In this document: piece after piece, positions 51,930 to 61,195 of the stretch
Layout: the number at the start of each line of letters is the position of its first letter
Numbering within the stretch: the stretch's first letter is position 1
Origin: F-183 sp964627455
Lineage (GTDB): Bacteria > Acidobacteriota > Terriglobia > Bryobacterales > Bryobacteraceae
Length of the DNA stretch: 64,000 bases
NCBI GenBank assembly: GCA_964627455.1
Contig: CAZVKC010000001.1
Coordinates: forward strand, 1 to 64,000
Direction of reading: 5' to 3'
Position numbers and translations under genes: made by a program
Notes under the pieces: generated by a model
Told to the model about the DNA's origin: nothing
Seen by the model: only the letters and a program-made list of their open reading frames with translations
Database searches by the model: none

Positions 51930-54335
51930 ATGACGCTCGAACTTCCGGCGGAGTTGTGGGGTCTGATGGACTTGGCTGAGCCGACGGTCCGCCTGTCCTA
52001 TATCGCCCTGGCGGTCGTCAGTTCCGCGCTGCGCGTCACGAAATCGAGCCTGCTCGGTGGGACTTCGATGATCTTCCTGTTCATCCTGATCTCGCTCGAA
52101 GATCTGGCGATCTCCGAAGTGCTTGTCATTGGAGCACTTGCGATTCTCATCACCTCTCCGTTGCAGGTTCGCGGCCAGCAGCGGCTGATGATCACCCTGG
52201 CCGATCTGCTGGCGTTCGGATCTGGGGCGCTTGCCGCACATTGGGCGTTCTTCTCTCCGGCTTTGTATACGGGGCTCGTCGAATCCACCATCCGTTACGT
52301 TGCTGCGGCAACCGCCTGCTGCGCGGCCATGGCGATTCCCGCCTATGTGATTGTCCGGCTTACATCGACCGGTCCGGAGCAGGCCGGGTTTCGGGACGTT
52401 TTACTGTCGATGACGGCATATCAGTTCGTCTCCGGCGTAGTCGCCGGGATGCTTTCGGTCAGCATCGACCGCATGGGCTGGCAGAGCGTCGCAATCTATC
52501 TGCCGGTGACCATCCTGCTCTGGTACAGCTACCGCTTGTCCCTCAATCGTTTGGAAGGGCATCGGGCCCGCCGCCGGGAGATTGAAGAACTCCACATGCG
52601 GACCATCGAAACGCTGGCGCTGGCAATCGGCGCCCGTGACCACGAAATGAGCCGGCATCTCGAGCGCGTCCGGGTGTACGCGGTGGAAATGGGCAAGGCC
52701 ATGGGACTGAGCCGCAACGAGATCGAAGGTCTGAAAGCCGCCGCCATGCTGCATGACATCGGCAAACTTGGCGTGCCGGAACACATCATTTCCAAGCCCG
52801 GCCGCCTCACTCCCGAAGAGTTCGAAAAGATGAAGGTCCACCCGGTGGTCGGGGCGGAGATTCTGGCCCGGGTCAACTTCCCGTATCCCGTCGTGCCGTA
52901 TGTCCGGCATCACCATGAGCGTTGGGACGGGTCGGGCTATCCGGATGGACTGAAGGGGGACGCCATCCCCATCGGGGCAAGGATCCTGACCGTGGTCGAT
53001 TGCCTGGACGCCTTGGCGTCGGACCGCCAGTACCGCCGCGCCGTGCCGGTCCATGAAGCCGTGGAACAGGTGGCCGCCGGTTCGGGAAAGCAGTTCGATC
53101 CCAGAATCATTGCCCTGTTGAAGAAGAACTATCCCGAGTGGGAACGGATGGTCGCGCGCGAGAAACACGAACGGGCGGACCAGACGCGGATGGAGCCGTC
53201 GCAAATCTTCGAACGTGTGGTTCGAACCATCGGATCGACGAGCGCCGAGGTGAACTCGATGTTCGAACTGATTCAGGAGATGGGCAACTCGCTGAACCTC
53301 GCGGACACATTCAAAACCCTTGCGGCTGGACTCAAACGGCTGATTCCATACTCCGGGATCGCCGTCTACATGAGCCGTCGCGGACGACTCCAGGCTCGCT
53401 ACATGACCGGCGACTTCCCTTCCGTGCCGGATAGCCTGGAACTCGAGATCGGCGAGGGGATTTCGGGACGTGTGGCTTCCACGGGAGTCGCTGTCGTCAA
53501 TGGGCATCCCGGACAGGAGAGCCGGGACGCACTCGTGTCGATTTACTTCAGCCGCTTTCGGTCCGCACTGTCGATTGCGATTCCGGAAGGCGATTCGGTC
53601 GTCGGCGTGGTGACCCTCTATCACGTCGAACCCAATGCGTTTTCGACCGATCACCTGCGCAAGCTGCAGGCTCTGGCGCCGAAACTGTCACAAGCGGTGG
53701 TCAACGGCATGCGGTTCAAAGTCGCCGAGGACAAAGCGGGCACCGACCACCTGACTGGCCTGCCCAATGCACACTCCCTGTATTTGCACCTCGAAAGGGA
53801 ACTTGGGTTGAGCCGGTGCATGAACACGCCGCTGGCGGTACTGATCTGCGACCTGAACGGGTTCAAACTGGTGAACGACACATTGGGTCACCTGGTGGGC
53901 AACAAGCTTCTACAGGCAGTCGGGACGGCCCTGAAAGAGAACTGCCGCGATTACGACTTCGTGGCTCGGATGGGCGGCGACGAGTTCGTGCTGGTCCTGT
54001 CCGGCGTACACGAGGATGCCGCGGTGGCCCGGATCCGGGAATTGCGCGAAGTGATTCGGCGCGCCAGTTCCGAAGTCTGCCGCGAAGGCACCATTTTCGG
54101 CAGCCTCGGCCTGGCGATGTTCCCCCAGGATGCGCAGAATGCCGACGAGTTGCTGGCCTTTGCCGACCGGAACATGTATCGCGACAAGGAGGAACAGAAA
54201 GCGCTGTATACTCCCGCCCTGGCCCCGATACGTCCCTGGAAGCCGCCCGTGGCAGCCAAAGATGGGGTGACGGGCTACAGCGGCTCAGTGCTCGCCAGCG
54301 GACCGCTTGCGTTCACTCCCGCCGACAAAGCCTGA
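51930..54335 (+). CDS. Membrane HD-GYP / GAF / GGDEF protein
   Basis: An 801-residue protein with both c-di-GMP-degrading and c-di-GMP-making domains. About six or seven N-terminal helices (20-215) form an MASE-like membrane sensor. HD-GYP covers about 225-400 with HD at 275-276, HHHERWDGSGYP with GYP at 336-338, and the other metal ligands (ARDHEMSRH, VHPVVGAEIL) present. A GAF-like domain follows at about 440-600 and GGDEF at about 615-780 with intact GGDEF at 682-686. ATG 51930 follows GGGGAGA. Its start is divergent from the CpaE/TadZ-like gene (105 bp apart). Fusions of HD-GYP with GGDEF in this order are less common than EAL fusions. Confidence 0.93.
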   Translation: MTLELPAELWGLMDLAEPTVRLSYIALAVVSSALRVTKSSLLGGTSMIFLFILISLEDLAISEVLVIGALAILITSPLQVRGQQRLMITLADLLAFGSGALAAHWAFFSPALYTGLVESTIRYVAAATACCAAMAIPAYVIVRLTSTGPEQAGFRDVLLSMTAYQFVSGVVAGMLSVSIDRMGWQSVAIYLPVTILLWYSYRLSLNRLEGHRARRREIEELHMRTIETLALAIGARDHEMSRHLERVRVYAVEMGKAMGLSRNEIEGLKAAAMLHDIGKLGVPEHIISKPGRLTPEEFEKMKVHPVVGAEILARVNFPYPVVPYVRHHHERWDGSGYPDGLKGDAIPIGARILTVVDCLDALASDRQYRRAVPVHEAVEQVAAGSGKQFDPRIIALLKKNYPEWERMVAREKHERADQTRMEPSQIFERVVRTIGSTSAEVNSMFELIQEMGNSLNLADTFKTLAAGLKRLIPYSGIAVYMSRRGRLQARYMTGDFPSVPDSLELEIGEGISGRVASTGVAVVNGHPGQESRDALVSIYFSRFRSALSIAIPEGDSVVGVVTLYHVEPNAFSTDHLRKLQALAPKLSQAVVNGMRFKVAEDKAGTDHLTGLPNAHSLYLHLERELGLSRCMNTPLAVLICDLNGFKLVNDTLGHLVGNKLLQAVGTALKENCRDYDFVARMGGDEFVLVLSGVHEDAAVARIRELREVIRRASSEVCREGTIFGSLGLAMFPQDAQNADELLAFADRNMYRDKEEQKALYTPALAPIRPWKPPVAAKDGVTGYSGSVLASGPLAFTPADKA

Positions 54336-54338
54336 CGG

Positions 54339-55280
54339 CTACTTCTTGATCCCGAATTCCGTGCGCATGCCCCTGGCGTTCTTCAGTGCGGAATCTTTGT
54401 AGGGGCTGGCAAGCTTCGCACAGGCTTCGCTGAATTGAATCGCTTCCGCGATCAGCTTCTTGTCCTTAGTGGGCTTGCCGAGATTGTAGTTGGCGACGCC
54501 CAGGTAGAACAGCGCCGGCGCTTCCATCGCCGTCTGTCCGGTGATCAACGGCAGGGCGGCGCGCAACGCCTTGTCTGCGTCCTGGTAACGCTTGGCTTCG
54601 GCGTGGTTCACGCCTGCGATCCAGTATCCGGTGGCAAGCGCGCCATTCTTCTTTTTCTCCCAGTCGGCGGCGGCGAGCGCTTCCGGCTTCGGCTTGTCTT
54701 TCAGCGCGTCCACCAGTTTGGTCGCGTACAGAGTCGCCTTTTCAGCCTGCTGCTTCTTCATGTACCCGTCTGCGAGCACCAGCAGGATGTCTTCGTTAGC
54801 GGGATCCACCTCGATGCGCCGTTCGGCCGCCGCCATGAGTTTGTCGTTCATGCCGGCCTGGCTGAGGGCGACGATGTACGAAGGGAAGATCTTGGCCAGG
54901 TACTCGCTTTTCGGATTGCGCTTCTCGATCGACTCGACGAGCATCGCCATCTTGGCCGCAGGTTGACCGGCCATGGCCGTCGCGAATTCCGAATACTCGG
55001 TGTAAATGTCGACCTGCCGGGCGTAATCGACGGCGTTGGTCCACGATTCGACCTCGTCGGCCTTCGCCGGCTTGGGCGACTGCACGACAGCCCGCGCTGC
55101 TGCGGAAGTCTTCTCGGCCCACTCGAGGACGCCGTCCGCGTCCTTCTTTCCTTCTGCTTCCTTGAGCTTCGCGTAGGCCGCTTCGGTTTCAGCGGTCCGG
55201 CTCTGTTGTGCGAAGGCAACGGCGGCGAGGGCGGCCGCGGCAAGTATGGTTCGAGGCAGCAGCATCGTGTGAAGGCGCAT
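54339..55280 (-). CDS. Exported TPR-like protein of unknown function
   Basis: A 313-residue protein with a signal peptide (ILAAAALAAVAFAQQ, cleavage near residue 25). The mature part is helical and Ala/Lys-rich with tetratricopeptide-like pairs: EAAYAKLKEAEGKKD near 33, DILLVLADGYMKKQQAEKATLYATKLVD near 169-196, GYWIAGVNHAEAKRYQDADKALRAALP near 222-248 and APALFYLGVANYNLGK near 257. It probably scaffolds a periplasmic complex. The start may be ATG 55265 instead (six residues shorter). Its stop lies 3 bp from the convergent HD-GYP gene. Confidence 0.8.
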   Translation of the reverse strand: MRLHTMLLPRTILAAAALAAVAFAQQSRTAETEAAYAKLKEAEGKKDADGVLEWAEKTSAAARAVVQSPKPAKADEVESWTNAVDYARQVDIYTEYSEFATAMAGQPAAKMAMLVESIEKRNPKSEYLAKIFPSYIVALSQAGMNDKLMAAAERRIEVDPANEDILLVLADGYMKKQQAEKATLYATKLVDALKDKPKPEALAAADWEKKKNGALATGYWIAGVNHAEAKRYQDADKALRAALPLITGQTAMEAPALFYLGVANYNLGKPTKDKKLIAEAIQFSEACAKLASPYKDSALKNARGMRTEFGIKK

Positions 55281-55301
55281 CGAACCGAGTATAACCAGAA
55301 C

Positions 55302-56426
55302 TCAGGGTTCGAGGCGAAGGATCATGCCGGAATCGAGGGCGACCCAGGCGTTCTTTTCGTCGACGACGGCGAGCATCGCGTTGAGGCCGGTGGCGCGATA
55401 GTCGACCGGCATCTCGATCCACGAACGCAGGTTCGTGGCCGACAGAATCTTCAGCTTGCCAGGCAGCGGGGAATGCGCCATCGTACCCGGGCGCTCAATG
55501 GCGGCGACAACGCCGTGCGAAGGGCCGAGGAACCCGACATCCGTGACCGTCCGGTTGGCGTCCTTGAACGTCGTCTCGCTTTTGCCGGTTTTCCAATTGA
55601 TCAGGTAGACCTCAGAGGGGACTGCGAAGGAACGTTCAAAGCGCATCAGCGCCAACCCATACGTGCCGCCATTCGGGGCAAAGCGAAGCCGGGACATTCT
55701 GCCGAAAACCGGAGCCGTTTGCGGCGACCAGGTCGCGCCGCCGTCCTTCGTTTCGAGTGTGATGGACAGTGTCGGCCACTCGCGCTCTTTCATCGCAGCC
55801 TCGGGATCCGCCCAATCCGGGACCTGCAAAGTGGTCCGGCGGGGAGGCGTCGCGCCGCCCAGGATCATCCCGATTTTCGGACCATCGAATGTAATCCACT
55901 GGTATGTGGTGTATTCAGCCCTGGCCGCGGGTTTCTGGGCTTCCGCGACCGCTTTCCATGTAACGCCGCCGTCGTCCGTCGACAGAACCTGCTTTCGCGT
56001 CCCGATCGCGAAGCCACGGTTTCGATTCAGGAAGTGAACCCGGAGGATGCCGCGAATCTCCTTGACCCTCTTCCAGGTCAGCCCTCGTTCCTCGGTCTTC
56101 CAGATGCCGTTGCCGGTGACCAGGAAGCCGGTGCTGTCGTCGATGAAGTGCAGGGATAGCGGCAGGTCATTGACCTTTACCTCCTGCCAGGCCTTGCCGC
56201 CGTCGCGGGTGACCAGCACGATTCCTTCCGGACGATCCCGGTCGATGCGGCTCAACACACCGCAGGCGATGCCGGTGGTGGCCGAAGGAAACGCGATATC
56301 CGTCAGCTGGACGCTCGTGCGATCCTCATCGTGGAAATACTGCACTTTCCAGCGGCCTTGCGCGTAAAGGTGAGGCGCCACCGCCGACAAGGCGCAAATC
56401 AGAGCGGTCTGGACGAGGCTTTTCAC
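55302..56426 (-). CDS. Ycf48-like/BNR beta-propeller exported protein
   Basis: A 374-residue exported protein with a signal peptide (about 1-22). Repeated D-G-G-x-T/A-W signatures (RDGGKAWQEV near residue 75, TEERGLTWKRV near 111, TDDGGVTWKAV near 152, TKDGGATWSPQ near 228) mark a sialidase-type (Asp-box) seven-bladed propeller like Ycf48/HCF136. In cyanobacteria that protein helps assemble photosystem II; non-photosynthetic bacteria carry many relatives of unknown role. Its ATG overlaps the stop of the GAF gene by 4 nt. Confidence 0.85.
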   Translation of the reverse strand: MKSLVQTALICALSAVAPHLYAQGRWKVQYFHDEDRTSVQLTDIAFPSATTGIACGVLSRIDRDRPEGIVLVTRDGGKAWQEVKVNDLPLSLHFIDDSTGFLVTGNGIWKTEERGLTWKRVKEIRGILRVHFLNRNRGFAIGTRKQVLSTDDGGVTWKAVAEAQKPAARAEYTTYQWITFDGPKIGMILGGATPPRRTTLQVPDWADPEAAMKEREWPTLSITLETKDGGATWSPQTAPVFGRMSRLRFAPNGGTYGLALMRFERSFAVPSEVYLINWKTGKSETTFKDANRTVTDVGFLGPSHGVVAAIERPGTMAHSPLPGKLKILSATNLRSWIEMPVDYRATGLNAMLAVVDEKNAWVALDSGMILRLEP

Positions 56427-57043
56427 GGCTTAGCCGGCGCCGCAGTCAGGGCTGCCACCGCGTGTGGGGCCGCGGCCAGCGCGAGTTCCGCATGGTTGGC
56501 GTCCTGAATCGCGCCGGGCGACATGCGCGAAAGGATCAGGAGGCAGCCGATTTGTTCACCCACCGTAGTTAATAGCTCCATTTCGAGGCCGCTGAAGGAA
56601 TGTGGCGCGCGGTGCTGTACGTTGAGGACACCCACGACCTTGTTACGCGCGATGACGGGAGCCGAAAGAAACGCCTCATAGGTGTCTTCCGGCAGGTCCG
56701 CGAACTTCTTGAAGCGCGGGTCCAGATAGGCCTCGCGGGAAATCGCGACGAAGCGCCGCTCGCGGGCCACCCAGCCGGTGAGACCTTCGCCGATCTTCAG
56801 GCGAACCTGGCCGATCGTGTTGGGCGCGGCATGATTGGCGGAACAAAGCACGAGATCATGCCCGTCCATCAGGTAAATCAGGCAGGAATCGCAGTGCATG
56901 AAGTCCGTGATGAGCCCCACAATGTGGTGCAGAACGTCCTGCAGGCTCATGTCCCGGGCCATCAGCCGGCTGATCTTTTGGAACAGCCGGACCTGCTCTT
57001 CGGTCCGCGCGAACTTCGCTTCGAGATCTTTGATTTTGGCCAC
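56423..57043 (-). CDS. GAF-domain protein
   Basis: A 206-residue cytosolic protein: a short coiled coil (about 3-30, KIKDLEAKFARTEEQVRLFQKI), then a GAF domain at about 33-165 (DVLHHIVGLITDFMHCDSCLIYLMD, GEGLTGWVARE, PVIARNKVVGVLNVQHR), and an Ala-rich tail. Two cysteines in the first strand (HCDSC) might bind a cofactor, but this is not established. It has no output domain, so it would act through a partner. It is coupled to the Ycf48-like gene and divergent from the EF-G paralogue. Confidence 0.85.
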   Translation of the reverse strand: MAKIKDLEAKFARTEEQVRLFQKISRLMARDMSLQDVLHHIVGLITDFMHCDSCLIYLMDGHDLVLCSANHAAPNTIGQVRLKIGEGLTGWVARERRFVAISREAYLDPRFKKFADLPEDTYEAFLSAPVIARNKVVGVLNVQHRAPHSFSGLEMELLTTVGEQIGCLLILSRMSPGAIQDANHAELALAAAPHAVAALTAAPAKP

Positions 57044-57130
57044 TCCCTTTCATTATCTCAGGCTGTGCGCGAACGGCAAGCGAAATGACGATTTTCCAAT
57101 GTGATAAGATCCGGCCACATGGAAGATCTG

Positions 57131-57147
57131 AACCCTAAGGAGGGGTT
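57131..57147 (+). promoter_or_regulatory. Ribosome site in the loop of a small hairpin before the EF-G paralogue
   Basis: AACCC (57131-57135) and GGGTT (57143-57147) can pair, leaving TAAGGAG, a near-perfect Shine-Dalgarno, in the loop, 7 bp before the GTG start. Loop display would help or tune ribosome binding. Seen directly; the effect is inferred. Confidence 0.4.
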
Positions 57148-57153
57148 CTTGCC

Positions 57154-59247
57154 GTGAAAGTCTATGATGGCATCGACATTCGAAACGTGGCCCTCGTCGG
57201 CCACGGGCACGCCGGGAAGACTAGTCTTGTGGCGGGTCTGCTGTACACCTCAGGCGGAACCAACCGTCTGACGCGAGTCGACGAGGGCAACACGATTACC
57301 GATTTCGACGAAGAGGAAGTCTCCCGTAAGATCACGATCTCTACGGCGCTTGCGTATGCGGAGTGGAACAAGCGGAAAGTCAATCTCCTCGATACGCCGG
57401 GATTCAATATCTTCATCTACGACGCCAAGGCCTCGATGGCCGCCGCCGACGCGGCGCTGGTGGTCGTCGATGGAATCGCAGGCGTGGAAGTCCAGACCGA
57501 AAAGGTTTGGGCGTTCGCTGATGAATACGAACTGCCGCGCGCGATCGTCATCAACAAGCTGGATCGCGAACGGTCGAGCTTTTCACGCGCGCTCGAAAGC
57601 GTGCAGAATGTCTTCGGCCGCGCCGCTGTGCCGGTCGAGATCCCGATCGGAGCGGAGCGCGACTTCCGCGGCGTCATCGACATCATCGAGATGAAGGCGT
57701 ACGTCTACACACCCGATGGCGACGGCAAGGCAACGGAAGCGCCGATCCCCGAAAACATGCAGAGTTCCGCGGAAAACTGGCACGCGGCTCTGGTGGAAAT
57801 GATCGCCGAGGGCAACGACGCCCTCATGGAGGAATTCTTCGAACAGGGAACGCTTCCCGTCGAACACCTGATCGACGGACTGCGGCAGGCCGTGCGGGAT
57901 CGCCGGCTGTTCCCGGTGCTGTGCTGTTCGGCGCTGCGTAATATCGGCTCCGACCGCGTCCTGGATTTTTGTGTCGATCACTTCCCGGCGCCCGTTGATC
58001 GTGGCACGGTGAAAGGCTCACTCAACGGCGCCGATGTGGAACGCAAGATCGCCGACGACCAGCCCGCTTCCGCATTCGTCTACAAGACTATCGCCGATCC
58101 GTTTGCCGGACGCCTGACGTACTTCAAGGTCATGAGCGGCGTCGTCAAGAACGACGGACACCTGATCAACGGACGCAGCAGCGCGGACGAACGCCTGGCG
58201 CACGTCGGGTGTCTGCTCGGCAAGACGATTACGCCGGTCGGGGAGTTGAAAGCCGGCGACCTCGGCGCCGTGGCGAAGTTGAAAGACACGGTCACTTGGG
58301 ACACGCTCGCCGAAAAGGCGTCGCTGATTTCGTATCCGAAGGTCGAATTGCCGGAACCGTCGATTGCCTACGCGATTTCCGCGAAAACGCGCAACGACGA
58401 AGACAAGATGGGCAACGCGATCCAGCGGATCCTCGAAGAAGACCAGACGCTGCGTTTCTATCGCGATCCGCAGACCAAGGAGTTCCTGCTGGCAGGCAAC
58501 GGGCAGCAGCACATCGAAGTGGTTTGCAGCCGCTTGAAGAAGCGCTATCACGTCGATGTCAGCCTCAACGCGCCGAAGATCCCGTATCGCGAAACGATTC
58601 GCGGCCGCGCCGATGTCCACGGTCGCCACAAGAAGCAGACCGGCGGCCACGGCCAGTTCGGCGACTGCAAGATCCGCATGGAGCCTTTGCCGCGCGGCAG
58701 CAAGTTCGAGTTCGCCAACGAAATCTTCGGCGGCGCAATTCCTCGGCAGTTCGTGCCGGCCGTCGAGAAGGGCATTCTCGAGGCAGCGGAACGCGGCTAT
58801 CTCGCCGGGTACCCGCTGGTGGACTTCAAGGTCACCCTCTACGACGGTTCGTATCACGACGTCGATTCGAACGAAATGTCGTTCAAGATGGCGGGCCGCA
58901 AGGCGTTCAAGCTCGCGATGGAGCAGGCGAAGCCTGCGCTGCTCGAGCCGATCATGCGCGTCGAAGTGCAGGCTCCGGTGGAATACGCCGGCGACCTCAT
59001 GGGCGACATGAACGGACGCCGCGGACGCATTTCCGGCATGGACACCAAGGGCGGCACGCAGATCATCCGCGCCGAGGTTCCGATGGCCGAGATGTTGACG
59101 TACCAGAACGACCTGATCTCGATGACGCAGGGTCGCGCCTCGTACACGATGGAGTTCGACCACTACGACTTCCTGCCTGCTCCTCAGGCTGAGAAGGTGA
59201 TCGCGGCGGCGCGCGCTGCCGGGGTCGGCCAGGAAGAAGAAGAGTAG
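57154..59247 (+). CDS. Elongation factor G paralogue (EF-G-2 type)
   Basis: A translational GTPase of 697 residues, close to normal EF-G length. G1 is GHGHAGKT (16-23) instead of the usual AHIDAGKT; switch I reads SRKITIS instead of RGITI; G3 is DTPGF near residue 79 and G4 NKLD near 133. Domains II to V follow, ending in an acidic EEEE tail. These changes place it with the second EF-G class (EF-G-2, seen in Thermus and many other phyla), which still binds ribosomes but whose role is unclear. The start is GTG after a very strong AAGGAGG. It is not in a str operon, which supports a paralogue rather than the main FusA. Confidence 0.92.
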   Translation: MKVYDGIDIRNVALVGHGHAGKTSLVAGLLYTSGGTNRLTRVDEGNTITDFDEEEVSRKITISTALAYAEWNKRKVNLLDTPGFNIFIYDAKASMAAADAALVVVDGIAGVEVQTEKVWAFADEYELPRAIVINKLDRERSSFSRALESVQNVFGRAAVPVEIPIGAERDFRGVIDIIEMKAYVYTPDGDGKATEAPIPENMQSSAENWHAALVEMIAEGNDALMEEFFEQGTLPVEHLIDGLRQAVRDRRLFPVLCCSALRNIGSDRVLDFCVDHFPAPVDRGTVKGSLNGADVERKIADDQPASAFVYKTIADPFAGRLTYFKVMSGVVKNDGHLINGRSSADERLAHVGCLLGKTITPVGELKAGDLGAVAKLKDTVTWDTLAEKASLISYPKVELPEPSIAYAISAKTRNDEDKMGNAIQRILEEDQTLRFYRDPQTKEFLLAGNGQQHIEVVCSRLKKRYHVDVSLNAPKIPYRETIRGRADVHGRHKKQTGGHGQFGDCKIRMEPLPRGSKFEFANEIFGGAIPRQFVPAVEKGILEAAERGYLAGYPLVDFKVTLYDGSYHDVDSNEMSFKMAGRKAFKLAMEQAKPALLEPIMRVEVQAPVEYAGDLMGDMNGRRGRISGMDTKGGTQIIRAEVPMAEMLTYQNDLISMTQGRASYTMEFDHYDFLPAPQAEKVIAAARAAGVGQEEEE

Positions 59248-59298
59248 TTTCTGTTTCGTAACACCGGTGAAAGGCTCGTGCGCTAACTTGATTAGTGC

Positions 59299-60661
59299 AT
59301 GAGCCTCACCCGCCGGTCCCTCCTGTTGTCCACTGCTGCAGCGCCCTTCGTCATGCGCGCGGCTTCTGATCGTCCCACCATCTCATCCGGTTGTATGTCC
59401 GGCGACGTGTCGCAGGATTCGGCGCTGATCTGGTGCCGCAGCGATCGAGCGTCGCGGATGATCGTGCGTTGGAAGACGTCGGAGAAGGGGGCGGAACACG
59501 TGGTCCGCGGACCCGTGTGCGGCGCCGCGTCGGACTTCACGGCGAAGACAATGCTTCGTGGTTTGCCTCCGGGGCAGACGGTTCTGTATCAGGTGCAGTT
59601 CGAAGAAGGGAAGTCGCTGAGCGAGCCTGTTTCCGGGCGTTTGCGAACGGCTGCGCGCACCGCGGATCGCGACGTGCGGTTCACCTGGTCGGGCGATGTG
59701 GTGGGGCAAGGGTACGGCATCAGTCCGGATTGGGGCGGCTTGAAAGGGTTCGAGGCGGTGCGGGTCGCGCAGCCGGATTTCTTCATTCACAGCGGCGATA
59801 CGATTTATGCCGACAATCCACTGGAGAAGGAGCGCAAACTGAGCGACGGCAGCGTCTGGCGCAACATCGTGACGCCGGAAAAGAGCAAGGTTGCCGAGAC
59901 GCTCGATGAGTTCCGGGGGGCCTACAGGTACAACCTGCTCGATGAACATGTTCGCCGTTGTTTTTCTGAGGTCCCGCAAGTGTGGCAGTGGGACGACCAC
60001 GAGGTGATGAACAACTGGTCGCCTTCGACGGATCTGCAGNNNNNNNNNNNNNNNNNNNNNNNNNNNNNNNNNNNNNNNNNNNNNNNNNNNNNNNNNNNNN
60101 NNNNNNNNNNNNNNNNNNNNNNNNNNNNNNNNNNNNNNNAAGGCCGTGTGGAAGGTGATTGCTTCGGACATGCCGCTGGGATTGATTGTCGGCGACGGCA
60201 AGGACAGCGCGGGGCGTCCGAAGTACGAAGCGGTGGCGAACGGCGACAATGGCGCGCCGTTGGGTCGGGAGTTGGAGATCGCGGAATTGCTGCGGTTCCT
60301 CAAGCAGAACAAGGTGCGGAATACGGTGTGGTTCACGGCGGACGTGCACTACACGGCGGCGCATCATTTCCATCCGGATCGCGCGTCGAAGTTCAAGGAC
60401 TTCGACCCGTTCTGGGAGTTTGTGTCGGGACCTCTGCACGCCGGAACCTTCGGCCCGGGTGTTCCGGACATGACGTTCGGCCCTGAAGTGGTGTTCGCGA
60501 AGCATCCGCCGAAGGGGCAGGGAAATCTGCCGCCATCGGCGGGATACCAGTTCTTCGGCGATGTGCGCATCGACGCGAAGACCAGGGCGATGCATGTAGT
60601 GCTGCGCGATATCTCCGGCGCGAACCTGTTCACGAAAGTGATCGAAGCGGCGTCGGTTTAG
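59299..60661 (+). CDS. phoD: PhoD-like alkaline phosphatase/phosphodiesterase (internal gap)
   Basis: Exported metallophosphatase that releases phosphate from esters. A twin-arginine signal (LTRRSLLLSTAAAPFV) leads into the N-terminal Ig-like PhoD domain (SGDVSQDSALIW), then the catalytic part with FFIHSGDTIYAD near residue 161 and WDDHEVMNN near residue 231. After the gap, FTADVHYTAAHHF and the C-terminal GYQFFGDVRID are present. The 100-N placeholder at 60040-60139 puts the two halves in different frames; this comes from its arbitrary length, and I see no other damage. The real protein would be about 500 residues. Confidence 0.9.
60040..60139. other. Assembly gap of 100 N inside the phoD-like gene
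   Basis: Fixed placeholder; the flanks do not overlap and the two gene halves are out of phase across it, which shows the true gap is not 100 bp. Confidence 0.98.
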
Positions 60662-60676
60662 AATGAGAACTTGCCC

Positions 60677-61195
60677 ATGAAACTGATTTCTTCGAAACAC
60701 CTGGTCGAGACCGGGATTTTTAATGTGACCTACGATCATGCGGTGGATCCGGATGGATTCGAGATCAAGCGGGCGATTGTGCAGCATCCCGGATCTGCGG
60801 TGATCATGCCCGTGGACGTGAAGAAGCGGGTCCTGTTGGTCAAACAATACCGGCTGCCGGCGCGCCGCTTTTTGTGGGAATTGCCGGCTGGCAAGATTGA
60901 TCCGGGCGAGACGGCGTTGCAGGCCGCAAAGCGCGAATTGAAAGAAGAGACGGGCTGCAAGGCGAAGAAATGGTCGAAGCTCGTGGACTTCTTTCCGAGT
61001 CCTGGTTTCCTGGCGGAGAAGATGACGATCTACCTTGCGCAGGATCTGGTGGAAGGCGACGCCACGCCGATGGAAGACGAGCGCATCGAGAAGGACTGGT
61101 TCAACGCGAAGCAGATCGAAGAGATGCTGCGCACGGGCAAGATCCTCGATGCGAAGACGAACATCGGATACCTGCATTGGAAGATGCTGAAATGA
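60677..61195 (+). CDS. Nudix hydrolase, ADP-ribose pyrophosphatase-like
   Basis: A 172-residue hydrolase of nucleoside-diphosphate-linked substrates. The Nudix box G-x5-E-x7-REL-x-EE-x-G is intact, from GKIDPGE near residue 75 to RELKEETG. VILVKQYR-like VLLVKQYRLPARRFLWELPAG before it is typical of ADP-ribose pyrophosphatases (NudF). ATG 60677 is preferred to the TTG at 60671. It begins 15 bp after the phoD-like gene and its TGA overlaps the next ATG by 4 nt. Confidence 0.92.
   Translation: MKLISSKHLVETGIFNVTYDHAVDPDGFEIKRAIVQHPGSAVIMPVDVKKRVLLVKQYRLPARRFLWELPAGKIDPGETALQAAKRELKEETGCKAKKWSKLVDFFPSPGFLAEKMTIYLAQDLVEGDATPMEDERIEKDWFNAKQIEEMLRTGKILDAKTNIGYLHWKMLK

Noticed and set aside
57061..57130. 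Possible sigma-70 promoter for the EF-G paralogue (TAAGAT at 57105-57110)
   Set aside because: No acceptable -35 hexamer at 16-18 bp; left uncalled.
59299..60661. Frameshift in the phoD-like gene
   Set aside because: The phase change occurs only across the N placeholder, whose length is arbitrary, so it is not evidence of a pseudogene.
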